Below are positions 30,598 through 38,271 of a DNA stretch of 64,000 nt, one piece after another. The stretch lies in the NCBI GenBank assembly GCA_026002975.1, contig BPGJ01000004.1, positions 62,001-126,000 on the forward strand, read 5' to 3'. A program made the position numbers and the translations under genes. The stretch comes from Acidimicrobiia bacterium. Its GTDB lineage: Bacteria > Actinomycetota > Acidimicrobiia > Spongiisociales > ZC4RG35. A model generated the notes under the pieces. That model was not told the origin of the DNA and made no database searches. It was given only the letters and a program-made list of their open reading frames with translations. The first letter of the stretch is position 1. The number at the start of each line of letters is the position of its first letter.

Positions 30598-31047
30598 ATG
30601 AGGGTCGCCCTGGGTTCCGACCACGCCGGTTTCCATCTGAAGGGAGAGATCGCCCGCCACCTGGCAGACCGGGGTTACGTGGTGATCGATCTCGGAACTC
30701 ATTCCGAAGAGCCGGTCGACTATCCGGACTTCGCGGCGGCGGTGGCTCGGGCCGTGGTCGAGGGACGGGCCGACCGGGGGATCGTGGTGTGCGGTTCCGG
30801 CGCGGGGGCCTGCGTGGCGGCCAACAAGATCCGGGGGGTCAGGGCCGCGACCGCCCATGACACCTACACCGCCCACCAGGCGGTGGAACACGACGACGTC
30901 AACGTGCTCTGCCTCGGTTCGCGAGTCGTGGGACCGGCGCTGGCGTTGGAGCTGGTGGACGCCTTCCTGGCTGCGCGTTTCACCGGCGAGGAGCGGCACC
31001 GGCGTCGACTGGCCAAGGTGGCGGCGCTGGAGGAGACCCCGGGCTGA
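30598..31047 (+). CDS. rpiB: Ribose-5-phosphate isomerase B
   Basis: Interconverts ribose-5-phosphate and ribulose-5-phosphate in the pentose phosphate pathway. The 149-residue protein starts MRVALGSDHAGFHLKGEIA and has DLGTHSEEPVDYPDFA, the anion-hole and catalytic region VVCGSGAGACVAANKIRGVRA and NVLCLGSRVVGPALA, all typical of the LacAB/RpiB family. In the catalytic segment the cysteine precedes GSGAG, as in the actinobacterial enzymes, in which the base is a nearby glutamate or cysteine. It is a single gene diverging from murA and converging on the racemase-family gene. Confidence 0.92.
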   Translation: MRVALGSDHAGFHLKGEIARHLADRGYVVIDLGTHSEEPVDYPDFAAAVARAVVEGRADRGIVVCGSGAGACVAANKIRGVRAATAHDTYTAHQAVEHDDVNVLCLGSRVVGPALALELVDAFLAARFTGEERHRRRLAKVAALEETPG

Positions 31048-31055
31048 GGTCGGGA

Positions 31056-32090
31056 TCAGCGAAGCAGGAACCCGGTTCCCAGGGGATCCGAGGGGTCGAC
31101 CCAGAGCTCGGCCCGTCCCACCAGATGGGCGGCGCCGGCCACCTCGGGAACGACCGCCGGTTCGTTTCCCACCGTTGCGACGTCGACGATCCGACCATCG
31201 AACACCGACCCGGTGATGCTCTCCACCGAGATGGCCTCCCCCAGGCCCAGGGACCCCCGGGTGTAGAGGATGGCGAGACGTCCGCTCACCGCGGTGCCGG
31301 TAGGCGATCTGTCGACTTCTCCGTCTGCGAACACGCACACGTGACGACTGTGATGTGACCGGTCCCGGGGCGGCCCGACGAACACGACTCCGTAGAGGAA
31401 CCCCAGATCGGGGTCGGTGGGATGGTCGATCCTCCGCTGCATGCTCACCGCACGCTTGATGGCCCGCCCGGCCGGGATCAGGGTGTCGACCCGGGAGAGG
31501 TCGATTCCGTGCCGTTCGGCGTCGACGTAGGCGTAGTAGGCGCCTCCGAATGCCAAGTCGTAGCGGACTTCTCCCAATCCCGGCACCTCGACCCGTGCGT
31601 CGAGCTCCTCGACGTAGGAGGCGACGTTTCGGAACCTGACCGCCTCGACCGAACCGGCCCGCACCCGGCCGTAGGCGGTGACCCGTCCGGCCGGGGTGTC
31701 GATCTCGAGGCGGTTCTCCCCCTCTCGGGAGGGCATGATGCCGAGGTCGAACACCACCTTGGTGAGGGCGATGACCCCGTGTCCACACATGGTCGAGAAA
31801 CCGTCGTTGTGGCAGAACAGGACCGACAGGTCGGCTCCCGGAGTGGTGGGCGACCCGAGGAAGCCTCCGTACATGTCGGCGTGTCCCCGCGGTTCCCACA
31901 TCAGGATCCGGCGGATGTGGTCGAGATGACGCTGCGCGTAACGGCGGCGCTCACCCATCGAATCTCCCGGGATCTCGGGTAACCCGTCGACCACCAACCT
32001 GAACGGCTCCCCCCCGGTGTGGGCGTCGATCACCACGAATCTCGTCCAGTGTTCGGGAGGTGTCCAGCTCCCCGCGACGGCGAGATCCAT
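31056..32090 (-). CDS. Proline-racemase-family protein, probable trans-3-hydroxy-L-proline dehydratase
   Basis: Protein of 344 residues in the proline racemase fold. The first active-site block STMCGHGVIALTK keeps the catalytic Cys102. The second reads VDRSPTGTAVSG, with Thr264 where racemases and 4-hydroxyproline epimerases have cysteine. A Cys/Thr pair is the mark of trans-3-hydroxy-L-proline dehydratases, which form pyrroline-2-carboxylate. GGEPFRLV and the block DADMYGGF-like HADMYGGFLG are also typical. It has no neighbouring hydroxyproline genes. ATG at 32090 lies eight bases after TAACCT. Family sure, reaction likely. Confidence 0.85.
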   Translation of the reverse strand: MDLAVAGSWTPPEHWTRFVVIDAHTGGEPFRLVVDGLPEIPGDSMGERRRYAQRHLDHIRRILMWEPRGHADMYGGFLGSPTTPGADLSVLFCHNDGFSTMCGHGVIALTKVVFDLGIMPSREGENRLEIDTPAGRVTAYGRVRAGSVEAVRFRNVASYVEELDARVEVPGLGEVRYDLAFGGAYYAYVDAERHGIDLSRVDTLIPAGRAIKRAVSMQRRIDHPTDPDLGFLYGVVFVGPPRDRSHHSRHVCVFADGEVDRSPTGTAVSGRLAILYTRGSLGLGEAISVESITGSVFDGRIVDVATVGNEPAVVPEVAGAAHLVGRAELWVDPSDPLGTGFLLR

Positions 32091-32098
32091 GACGGCTC

Positions 32099-32104
32099 AG
32101 GTTA
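32099..32104 (-). promoter_or_regulatory. -10 element of the proline-racemase-family gene (TAACCT)
   Basis: TAACCT on the minus strand ends eight bases before the ATG at 32090. Confidence 0.5.
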
Positions 32105-32132
32105 CGTCCCGCGGCGACTATCAGTTGGTGGC

Positions 32133-32702
32133 ATGTGGGCGATGCTCCTGGAGACGCTCGCCGTATGTGGCCGCCTCGCGATCCCGACTGCCGGCCTGGT
32201 GGCTTGCGCCTTTTGGGCTTGGCCGCTGTTGGTGGTTGCGGAGCCGTTCTACCAGATGTTGTCCCTCAGGAAGACCGACGTCCACCCACTGGCAGCTGCG
32301 GCGGCGCCGGTGATCCGCTTCGTCGCTGTGGCGGTGGTCTTGTTCGTGGTGGCGGTGTTGGGTTTCGGTTTCGCTCTCTCCGACCAGACCGACCCGGAAG
32401 CCGCCAACGTGGTGCTCCTCACCCTGGCCGCCACCTCGGTCCCGGTGGCCAACATCCTTGCCATCTGGTTCGTTCTGGCGGCGGGACGAACCACCCGGAT
32501 CGCCTGGTACGTGCGGGCGGGCGTCCTGGCCGCGGCGCTGGGGTCGGCTCAGATCACAATGGTCTACCTCATGATCGAAGGCGGGGACTGGACGTCCCGG
32601 TTGGGAGCCGCCTTCTTGGAGCCGTTCACCCTGGCGTTCCTCGCCGCAGCCCACCGGACCGCGGCGAGGAACGGCCAGTCCCTCAGTCCAGAACGAACGT
32701 GA
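32133..32702 (+). CDS. Membrane protein of unknown function
   Basis: Protein of 189 residues, not recognised. It has about five hydrophobic segments: roughly residues 10-35 (LAIPTAGLVACAFWAW), 52-78 (VIRFVAVAVVLFVVAVLGFG), 88-113 (VVLLTLAATSVPVANILAIW), 122-142 and 157-175. Charged residues are few and lie in short loops (SLRKTDVHP, SDQTDPEAAN). No transporter or enzyme motif is visible. ATG at 32133 is the first start in frame that removes an unlikely hydrophilic extension. Its tail overlaps the dodecin gene by 20 bases. It is a real gene by its codon use and consistent hydrophobic pattern. Confidence 0.6.
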   Translation: MWAMLLETLAVCGRLAIPTAGLVACAFWAWPLLVVAEPFYQMLSLRKTDVHPLAAAAAPVIRFVAVAVVLFVVAVLGFGFALSDQTDPEAANVVLLTLAATSVPVANILAIWFVLAAGRTTRIAWYVRAGVLAAALGSAQITMVYLMIEGGDWTSRLGAAFLEPFTLAFLAAAHRTAARNGQSLSPERT

Positions 32703-32886
32703 CCAGCATGTTCACCTGGTACTCGGCGACCGAACCGTCGTCGGCCAGGTGGACACGTTGTTCCTTGATCCAGGCGCTCTTCAGGTTGCGGAGGGTCTCC
32801 CGGGCCCGGGCGATCCCCTCCTCTACCGCACCCTCGAAGCTCTCGGTGGAGGTTGCGCTGATCTCGGTCACACGCGCTACGGCCAT
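32683..32886 (-). CDS. Dodecin flavin-storage protein
   Basis: Dodecin of 67 residues, which assembles into a hollow dodecamer that binds FMN, riboflavin or related flavins. MAVARVTEISATSTESFEGA is the standard opening, the flavin-stacking tryptophan is in KSAWIKEQRVHL, and YQVNMLVTFVLD is the standard end. ATG at 32886 is preferred over the upstream in-frame start because it gives the normal dodecin length. AGAAGGGA lies just before it. It may buffer flavin for the several flavoproteins in the region. Confidence 0.93.
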   Translation of the reverse strand: MAVARVTEISATSTESFEGAVEEGIARARETLRNLKSAWIKEQRVHLADDGSVAEYQVNMLVTFVLD

Positions 32887-32953
32887 GTCTGATCCCTTCT
32901 CTCGCGGGTGCTGCATCTACCCGCCGATGGGAGTGCCCAAACATGGCCGCCGG

Positions 32954-33026
32954 CAGCCCCGACCGGATTCGAACCGGCGTTTCCGGCTTGAAAGGCCGGC
33001 GTCCTGGGCCACTGGACGACGGGGCC
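32954..33026 (-). tRNA. tRNA-Glu (anticodon UUC)
   Basis: Folds as a 73-base tRNA on the minus strand. The acceptor pairs GGCCCCG with CGGGGCT (first pair G-U), the anticodon arm is CCGGC, loop CTTTCAA, GCCGG with anticodon TTC, and the T arm has TTCGAAT. The 3' CCA is not encoded. The glutamyl-tRNA synthetase gene lies about 1.1 kb upstream on the same strand. Confidence 0.93.
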
Positions 33027-33043
33027 GGGCTGGATTCAGCATC

Positions 33044-34123
33044 CTACCGGGATGCGGCAGGGTCGTATGACGGGAGGGTCAGCACGAACCGGCTGCCGGG
33101 GCCTCCGGGTCGCAGTATCAGGTCACCTCCCATGAGATGGGCCAGCGTCCGGGAGACGGTCAAACCCAGACCCATCGACCCTACCGGGTCGCCACCCGAC
33201 GATTCGTAGGGCTCGAATATGCGTTCCTCCATCCCGGGGGGCACTCCCGGACCCCGGTCGGACACCTCCACCTCGACTCCGGTATCGCACTCGGACAAAC
33301 GGACCGAGATCTCCCCACCGCCGTGGGTCGAGGCGTTGCATATCAGGTTCCGGAGGATCTGGCGCACTCGAAACGGGTCGGCCAACGCCCGGCGGTCGGT
33401 GGTCTGTTCGATGAGGATCCCGTCCAGGTCCAGGACGCGGATGACTTGATCCACCTGTTCCCGCAGGTCGACTTCGCCGGCGACGATGGTGAGCCGCCCC
33501 GACTCGGCCCGGGCCGCCACCAGCAGATCCTCCACGAGATGGGAGACCTCCCGCGCCTGGCCCGCCAACAGGTCGACCAGCTCCCGCAGCTCGTCCCGGT
33601 CGAACCGGTCCAAGCCGGCTCTCAGCTCCTCGGCGAGCCCGTACACCACGGTGAGGGGGGTCCTCAGTTCGTGAGACACGCTGGATATCAGCCGGTCCTT
33701 CTCCTCGACCATGCGTCGAAGCGCCTCCAGGTGGGCTCGGCGTTCGCTGATGTCGACCACCTGGGTGATCTGGAAGGCGAACTCCCCGTCCTTGAACACC
33801 GGGTGGCACATGACCGACGCCCACACCACGGTTCCGTCGCTCCTCAGGTACCGCTTCTCGAGTTCGTACGGAGACCCGTCTCCCTGGATCTGAGTCCGAA
33901 ACAATCCCAGGTTGAGGTCGAGGTCCTCGGGGTGGGTCACGTCTCTCCAGGAGCGCCCGACCAGATCGTCGGGCTCGTAGCCCAGCATGGACGCGAACGC
34001 CCGGTTGACCTTGAACATGACGGTGTCCCGATCGGTGAGGATCATGCCGATGGGCGCCACCCGGAATATCGTCTCGAAGATCGCGTCGGCGTCCGAAGCC
34101 ACCACATCCACACTCCCAGGCAT
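33044..34123 (-). CDS. PAS-domain sensor histidine kinase
   Basis: Soluble histidine kinase of 359 residues. A PAS domain (about 10-130: FRVAPIGMILTDRDTVMFKV, GYEPDDLVGRSWRDVTHPED) is followed by the HisKA dimerisation helix with the phospho-acceptor in SSVSHELRTPLTVVYG, and by the ATPase with NLICNASTHGGGE, DRGPGVPP, IFEPYESS and GLGLTVSRTLAHLMGG. No membrane helix is present, so it senses a cytoplasmic signal. No response regulator is adjacent. ATG at 34123 is chosen; a TTG at 34165 overlapping the gltX stop is possible and would only add a short tail. It is last in the S9-gltX run. Confidence 0.88.
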   Translation of the reverse strand: MPGSVDVVASDADAIFETIFRVAPIGMILTDRDTVMFKVNRAFASMLGYEPDDLVGRSWRDVTHPEDLDLNLGLFRTQIQGDGSPYELEKRYLRSDGTVVWASVMCHPVFKDGEFAFQITQVVDISERRAHLEALRRMVEEKDRLISSVSHELRTPLTVVYGLAEELRAGLDRFDRDELRELVDLLAGQAREVSHLVEDLLVAARAESGRLTIVAGEVDLREQVDQVIRVLDLDGILIEQTTDRRALADPFRVRQILRNLICNASTHGGGEISVRLSECDTGVEVEVSDRGPGVPPGMEERIFEPYESSGGDPVGSMGLGLTVSRTLAHLMGGDLILRPGGPGSRFVLTLPSYDPAASR

Positions 34124-34161
34124 CCCAGATCTATCGGCCGATGAGGGTGGCCGGTTGAGTG

Positions 34162-35583
34162 TCAACCGCCCAGCCGTCGTCTGGCCCGCCGGATCCGTTC
34201 CAGGGTTCGATCCCTGCCTAGTGCAGCTATCGACTCGAACAGGGGCGGGCTGATCGACGAGCCGGTGACCGCGACCCGGATCGGCTGCAGCCCTTTCCGG
34301 GCACCCAGACCCAGCTGGTCGAGCATCGCCCTGAGGGTCTCCTCGACGTGGCGGTGGTCGAACGGCTCGAGGCGCTCGAGCCGGCGAAGCGCCTCGTCCA
34401 ACACCGTGGGAACGTGATCGCCGGTCATGACCTTCTGCCAGGAGCCCGGGTCGTAATCGGGTTCACCGAGCAGGAATCCCACCTGATCGGCGACCTCGGC
34501 CAGGGTCTTCACCCGTTCCTGGACGAGGAGACCGATCGTGGCGATGGCCCGTTTCTCGTCTCCGGTGAGCGCCCTGCCCACCGCGGTCTCCACGTAGGGG
34601 AACGCCCGGCGCAGGAACTCGTCGGTCGACATGGCTCGCAGGTACTCGCCGTTCATCCATTCGAGCTTCGCCGGGTCGAACACGGCGGGATGTTTCGACA
34701 CCTTCCCCAGGTCGAAGGCCCCGATCGCCTCTTCCCGACTGAAGATGGTCACGTCACCCCCCGGGGACCAGCCGAGCAACGCCAGGTAGTTGAACATCGC
34801 CTCGGGGAGGTATCCCTGCTCCCGGTAGGCGGACACCGCGGTGGCGCCGTGCCTCTTGGACAGCAGCTTCCCGTCGGGTCCCAACAGCAGGGGGAGGTGG
34901 GCGTAGGCGGGCGGCCGGGCGCCCAACGCTTCGGCGAGGACGATGTGTTTCGGGGTGGACGGCAGCAGGTCCTCGCCCCGGGCGACGTGGGTGATGGCGA
35001 AGTCGATGTCGTCGACGGTCGACGCCAAATGGTAGGTGGGGGTGCCGTCGGACCTCAGGATGACGAAATCGTCCACGCTGGCCGGGTCGAACACCACTTC
35101 GCCCCTCACCAGGTCGTCGAACCGTATGGGCCGGTCCTGGGGTATGGACAGGCGGATCGGCCCCGTCCTGGCCTGCTGTGAGGGCCTCCGGATGTAGGTG
35201 CCCGGGTGTCGCCCTTCGGCCCGGGCCCGGGCCCGCAGCTCCTCCAGCTCGTCGGGGGTCCTCGGATCGTGATAGGCGTGCCCTTCGGCGACGAGGCGGT
35301 GGGCCAGCTCACGGTAGCGGTCGAACCGGTCGGACTGGCGGTAGGTTCCGTGAGGGCCGCCCACCTCCACGCCCTCGTCCCAGTCCAGACCCAGCCACCG
35401 GAGGGAGTCGAGGATGTCCCGTTCGTATTCGGGGGTGGAACGTTCCCGGTCGGTGTCGTCGATCCGGACGATGAAGGTGCCGCCCCGGTTGCGGGCGAAG
35501 AGCCAGTTGAACAAGGCGGTGCGAGCGTTCCCCACGTGGAGGAGTCCGGTGGGGGAGGGCGCGATCCTCACCCGCACGGTCAT
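34162..35583 (-). CDS. gltX: Glutamyl-tRNA synthetase
   Basis: Class I synthetase of 473 residues that charges tRNA-Glu. The HIGH-type motif is in [19 protein letters not shown] and the KMSKS-type motif is [13 protein letters not shown]. The C-terminal helical domain has the usual [15 protein letters not shown]. The two zinc-binding cysteine pairs of some bacterial enzymes are absent. ATG at 35583 overlaps the FAH gene stop (ATGA), and the frame upstream of it is shadow. Actinobacteria normally also use GatCAB to make Gln-tRNA from Glu-tRNA-Gln, so the enzyme may be non-discriminating. The cognate tRNA gene is nearby. Confidence 0.96.
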   Translation of the reverse strand: MTVRVRIAPSPTGLLHVGNARTALFNWLFARNRGGTFIVRIDDTDRERSTPEYERDILDSLRWLGLDWDEGVEVGGPHGTYRQSDRFDRYRELAHRLVAEGHAYHDPRTPDELEELRARARAEGRHPGTYIRRPSQQARTGPIRLSIPQDRPIRFDDLVRGEVVFDPASVDDFVILRSDGTPTYHLASTVDDIDFAITHVARGEDLLPSTPKHIVLAEALGARPPAYAHLPLLLGPDGKLLSKRHGATAVSAYREQGYLPEAMFNYLALLGWSPGGDVTIFSREEAIGAFDLGKVSKHPAVFDPAKLEWMNGEYLRAMSTDEFLRRAFPYVETAVGRALTGDEKRAIATIGLLVQERVKTLAEVADQVGFLLGEPDYDPGSWQKVMTGDHVPTVLDEALRRLERLEPFDHRHVEETLRAMLDQLGLGARKGLQPIRVAVTGSSISPPLFESIAALGRDRTLERIRRARRRLGG

Positions 35584-36344
35584 CGCGGGGAGACCACCGG
35601 GTTGGCGAGAACCCCGACCCCTTCGACCTCTACCTCCATGGTGTCGCCCGGTGTGACCGGACCCACCCCGGAGGGGGTGCCGGTGAGGATGACGTCCCCG
35701 GGGAGGAGGGTCATGACCCGGCTGATGAACGCCACCAGTTCGGCCACCCCGAAGACCATGTCGGAGGTGAAGCCGGACTGGCGGAGCTCCCCGTTGACCC
35801 GGCAGGTCACCGCGAGCCGCTCCCGGGGGTCGAGCTCGGTTTCGATGGCCGGTCCCAGCGGACAGAAGGTGTCGAAGCCTTTCGCCCGGGTCCACTGTCC
35901 GTCGCGCCGCTGGAGGTCGCGGGCGCTGACGTCGTTCGCCGCCGTGTAGCCGAAAACGTAGGAGGTGGCCTCCTCGGGGGCCACGTTGCGGGCCACCCGA
36001 CCGATCACCACCGCCAGTTCGGCTTCGTGATGGACCTCGTGGCTGTCGGGTGGGTAGACGACCGCCTGGTCGGGCCCCACCACCGAGGTGGCCGGCTTGA
36101 GGAAGATGGTCGGCTCGGCGGGCACCTCGACCCCCATCTCGCCGGCGTGCTCCACGTAGTTGCGACCCACCCCCACCACCTTGGACGGCAGGACCGGGGC
36201 GAGGAGCTTCACCTTCGCCCAGGGGATGACCGTTTCGGTGGGTTCCCACGCCACGAACGGCGAACCCCGGTACAGGGTGACCCCTTCGGCCTCGGCGAGG
36301 CCGTATGCGATGTCGTCGCCGACCTTGAAACGGACGATCTTCAT
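35580..36344 (-). CDS. Fumarylacetoacetate-hydrolase-family protein
   Basis: Metal-dependent C-C hydrolase or tautomerase-fold protein of 254 residues. The N-terminal cap (about 1-55) is followed by the FAH core: [17 protein letters not shown], then the metal ligands in [11 protein letters not shown], the block [33 protein letters not shown] and [16 protein letters not shown]. Members act on acylpyruvates, oxaloacetate or aromatic ring-cleavage products; in actinobacteria a gene just upstream of gltX is common and may be an acylpyruvase or oxaloacetate decarboxylase. Substrate unknown. ATG at 36344 follows the thioesterase stop by four bases. Confidence 0.9.
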   Translation of the reverse strand: MKIVRFKVGDDIAYGLAEAEGVTLYRGSPFVAWEPTETVIPWAKVKLLAPVLPSKVVGVGRNYVEHAGEMGVEVPAEPTIFLKPATSVVGPDQAVVYPPDSHEVHHEAELAVVIGRVARNVAPEEATSYVFGYTAANDVSARDLQRRDGQWTRAKGFDTFCPLGPAIETELDPRERLAVTCRVNGELRQSGFTSDMVFGVAELVAFISRVMTLLPGDVILTGTPSGVGPVTPGDTMEVEVEGVGVLANPVVSPR

Positions 36345-36348
36345 GGGT

Positions 36349-36864
36349 TCACGGGTAGTACTCGTCGGGACGGTAGGCGCGTTCCAGGGCCCGGGTGAAA
36401 TGCTCGGCGCCGACCTGGACGAACAGGGCACCCACCTCGACCATGACCGAGCCGTCGGGGCCGTATCCGGCCGCCTCCGCCCACAGTTTCCTGCCTTCGA
36501 TCGACGACAGCCACGCTTCGCCCCTCATCTCCCAGCCGAGGGGGACCGGCTGGAGGTAGTTGACGTCGAGTTTGGCGGTCACCGCCGGCTTCTGATGGGC
36601 GAAGGGGACGAAACCGATCAGGTCGTCGAAGAAGGCGGCCACCGCCCCACCGTGGACCAGGCCGGGACCCCCTTCGAACCGTGGTGCGAACCTGATGGTG
36701 GCCACCGCCTTGTCCCCTTCGAAGTCCACTTCGACTCCGAGTCGGTCCGGGTTCTCCGGTCCGCATCCGAAACAGCGGGGAAGGTGGTGTCTGGGGATCC
36801 GATCCAAGACGTCCCGGTCGGCGATCGGCACCACCCGACCGGTCAGATACCGGAACTCACTCAC
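36349..36864 (-). CDS. Hotdog-fold thioesterase (PaaI-like)
   Basis: Probable acyl-CoA thioesterase of 171 residues. The hotdog core runs from about residue 50 to 150 with [20 protein letters not shown], whose HGG segment is the PaaI-type active-site block, and VDVNYLQP-like [13 protein letters not shown]. The N-terminal part contains [14 protein letters not shown], a CxxC pair typical of this subfamily. It hydrolyses some acyl- or aryl-CoA; the substrate cannot be told. GTG at 36864 overlaps the end of the previous gene by eight bases. Confidence 0.87.
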   Translation of the reverse strand: MSEFRYLTGRVVPIADRDVLDRIPRHHLPRCFGCGPENPDRLGVEVDFEGDKAVATIRFAPRFEGGPGLVHGGAVAAFFDDLIGFVPFAHQKPAVTAKLDVNYLQPVPLGWEMRGEAWLSSIEGRKLWAEAAGYGPDGSVMVEVGALFVQVGAEHFTRALERAYRPDEYYP

Positions 36865-37345
36865 CGCCGTGACGCCCCACCACCCATCTCACCCGGTCGG
36901 GTTTCTCGGCCAACAGATGGGGGTCGACCTCGGACACCGCGGTCCGCCCCTTGGGGATCTCCTCGGCGGCGGCTTCCAGCCAACGTCGACGCCTCTCCGA
37001 CAGCCACTCGGGCAGCCCGTCGCCGATTCCGCAGAGGATGAGAGCCACTTCCAGGTCCTCGGGGACCGGCGCCCGACCGTGGAGGGAAGCCCGGGCCACC
37101 ATCAGGGCGTTGAGGACCGCCTCCAGCTCTTCGTCCAGTCCGGGTATCCGGTCGGCGTTCACCCGGATGATCTTGAGAGCCCATCCTGCGTCGGGTGCCG
37201 GCGTGCCGAAGGGTCCGCCGACCGGACGGTCTTCGGGCCGGGTCACCACTCCGGGCCGGGGGTGCCATCGGCGGGGGGGGTCCGGCTCGGGGACCGGTCG
37301 GGGCGTGTCCGCGGGGCCGATCTCGATGTTGGGTTGGTTGGCCAT
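36857..37345 (-). CDS. Conserved hypothetical protein
   Basis: Protein of 162 residues, not recognised. The first 50 residues are Pro/Arg-rich and probably disordered (EPDPPRRWHPRPGVVTRPED). The rest looks helical: DEELEAVLNALMVARASL and LPEWLSERRRRWLEAAAEE. No cysteine cluster or catalytic motif is seen. Its ATG shares a base with the ilvE stop (TGATG), and its end overlaps the thioesterase start, so it is certainly translated with the operon. A role in the amino-acid metabolism around it is possible but not shown. Confidence 0.65.
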   Translation of the reverse strand: MANQPNIEIGPADTPRPVPEPDPPRRWHPRPGVVTRPEDRPVGGPFGTPAPDAGWALKIIRVNADRIPGLDEELEAVLNALMVARASLHGRAPVPEDLEVALILCGIGDGLPEWLSERRRRWLEAAAEEIPKGRTAVSEVDPHLLAEKPDRVRWVVGRHGGE

Positions 37346-38259
37346 CAGACGTGTTCCAGCCAGTGGTTCTTGGACGGCACCCGGCCGGTCACCGCCGCTT
37401 GATACAGCTCTTGGGCCCTCCGGGTGATCGGACCGGGCTTGCCGTCTCCCACCGGGCGGTCGTCGATCTCCCTTATCGGGGTGACCTCGGCTGCCGTCCC
37501 GGTGAGGAACACCTCGTCGGCGGCGTACAGGTCGCCTCGTGTGAGGACCGCTTCTCGCACTTCGACTCCGTCTTCGGCGAGGAGCGTCATCACCGAATGG
37601 CGGGTGATCCCGTCGAGGATGCCCGACGCGAGAGGCGGGGTGAGGACCACACCTTCCCTCACGCAAAAGATGTTCTCGCCGCTTCCTTCCGACACGTTGC
37701 CGTCGGCGTTGAGCATGATGGCTTCGTCGTAGCCGGTGGCGAGGGCCTCCTGTTTGGCCATGATCGAGTTGAGGTACTGGCCGGTGCCCTTGGCGGTGGG
37801 AACGAAACTGGTGGACGGGATCCTCCTCCACGAGGAGACCCGCACCCGGATGCCGTTGCGGACCCCCTCCTCCCCCAGGTAGGCGCCCCATCTCCACGCG
37901 GCGATGATCGTCTTGACTTCGCATCCGGCCGGGTTGAGACCCACCGATCCCAAGCCGTAGAAGGTGAGGGGCCGGATGTAGCAGGCCTCGAGGTCGTTGT
38001 CGCGTACCACCTGTTTGCAGGCCGACACCAGCTCGTCGACCGACCACTCCAGCGGGATGCGGTACGCCTTGGCGGAACGGTGGAGACGGCGGATGTGGTC
38101 GGTGAGACGGAACACCGCGGTCCCCTGGTCGGTCTCGTATGCCCTGATCCCTTCGAAGACCCCCGACCCGTAGTGGAGGGCGTTGACCAGTACGTGGACG
38201 GTGGCTTGATCCCAGGGAACCATGTCACCGTCCATCCAGATGAACTTCGAGGCCTCCAT
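37345..38259 (-). CDS. ilvE: Branched-chain amino acid aminotransferase
   Basis: PLP-dependent class IV aminotransferase of 304 residues for the last step of leucine, isoleucine and valine synthesis. Motifs: LHYGSGVFEGIRAYE near the N terminus, the PLP lysine in PTAKGTGQYLNSIMAKQEAL, and YDEAIMLNADGNVSEGSGEN. The cofactor phosphate region is LTGTAAEVTPI. ATG at 38259 lies 12 bases after the S9 peptidase stop, and its stop overlaps the next gene, so it belongs to the S9-gltX run. Confidence 0.95.
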   Translation of the reverse strand: MEASKFIWMDGDMVPWDQATVHVLVNALHYGSGVFEGIRAYETDQGTAVFRLTDHIRRLHRSAKAYRIPLEWSVDELVSACKQVVRDNDLEACYIRPLTFYGLGSVGLNPAGCEVKTIIAAWRWGAYLGEEGVRNGIRVRVSSWRRIPSTSFVPTAKGTGQYLNSIMAKQEALATGYDEAIMLNADGNVSEGSGENIFCVREGVVLTPPLASGILDGITRHSVMTLLAEDGVEVREAVLTRGDLYAADEVFLTGTAAEVTPIREIDDRPVGDGKPGPITRRAQELYQAAVTGRVPSKNHWLEHV

Positions 38260-38271
38260 GATGGCGTCAGG

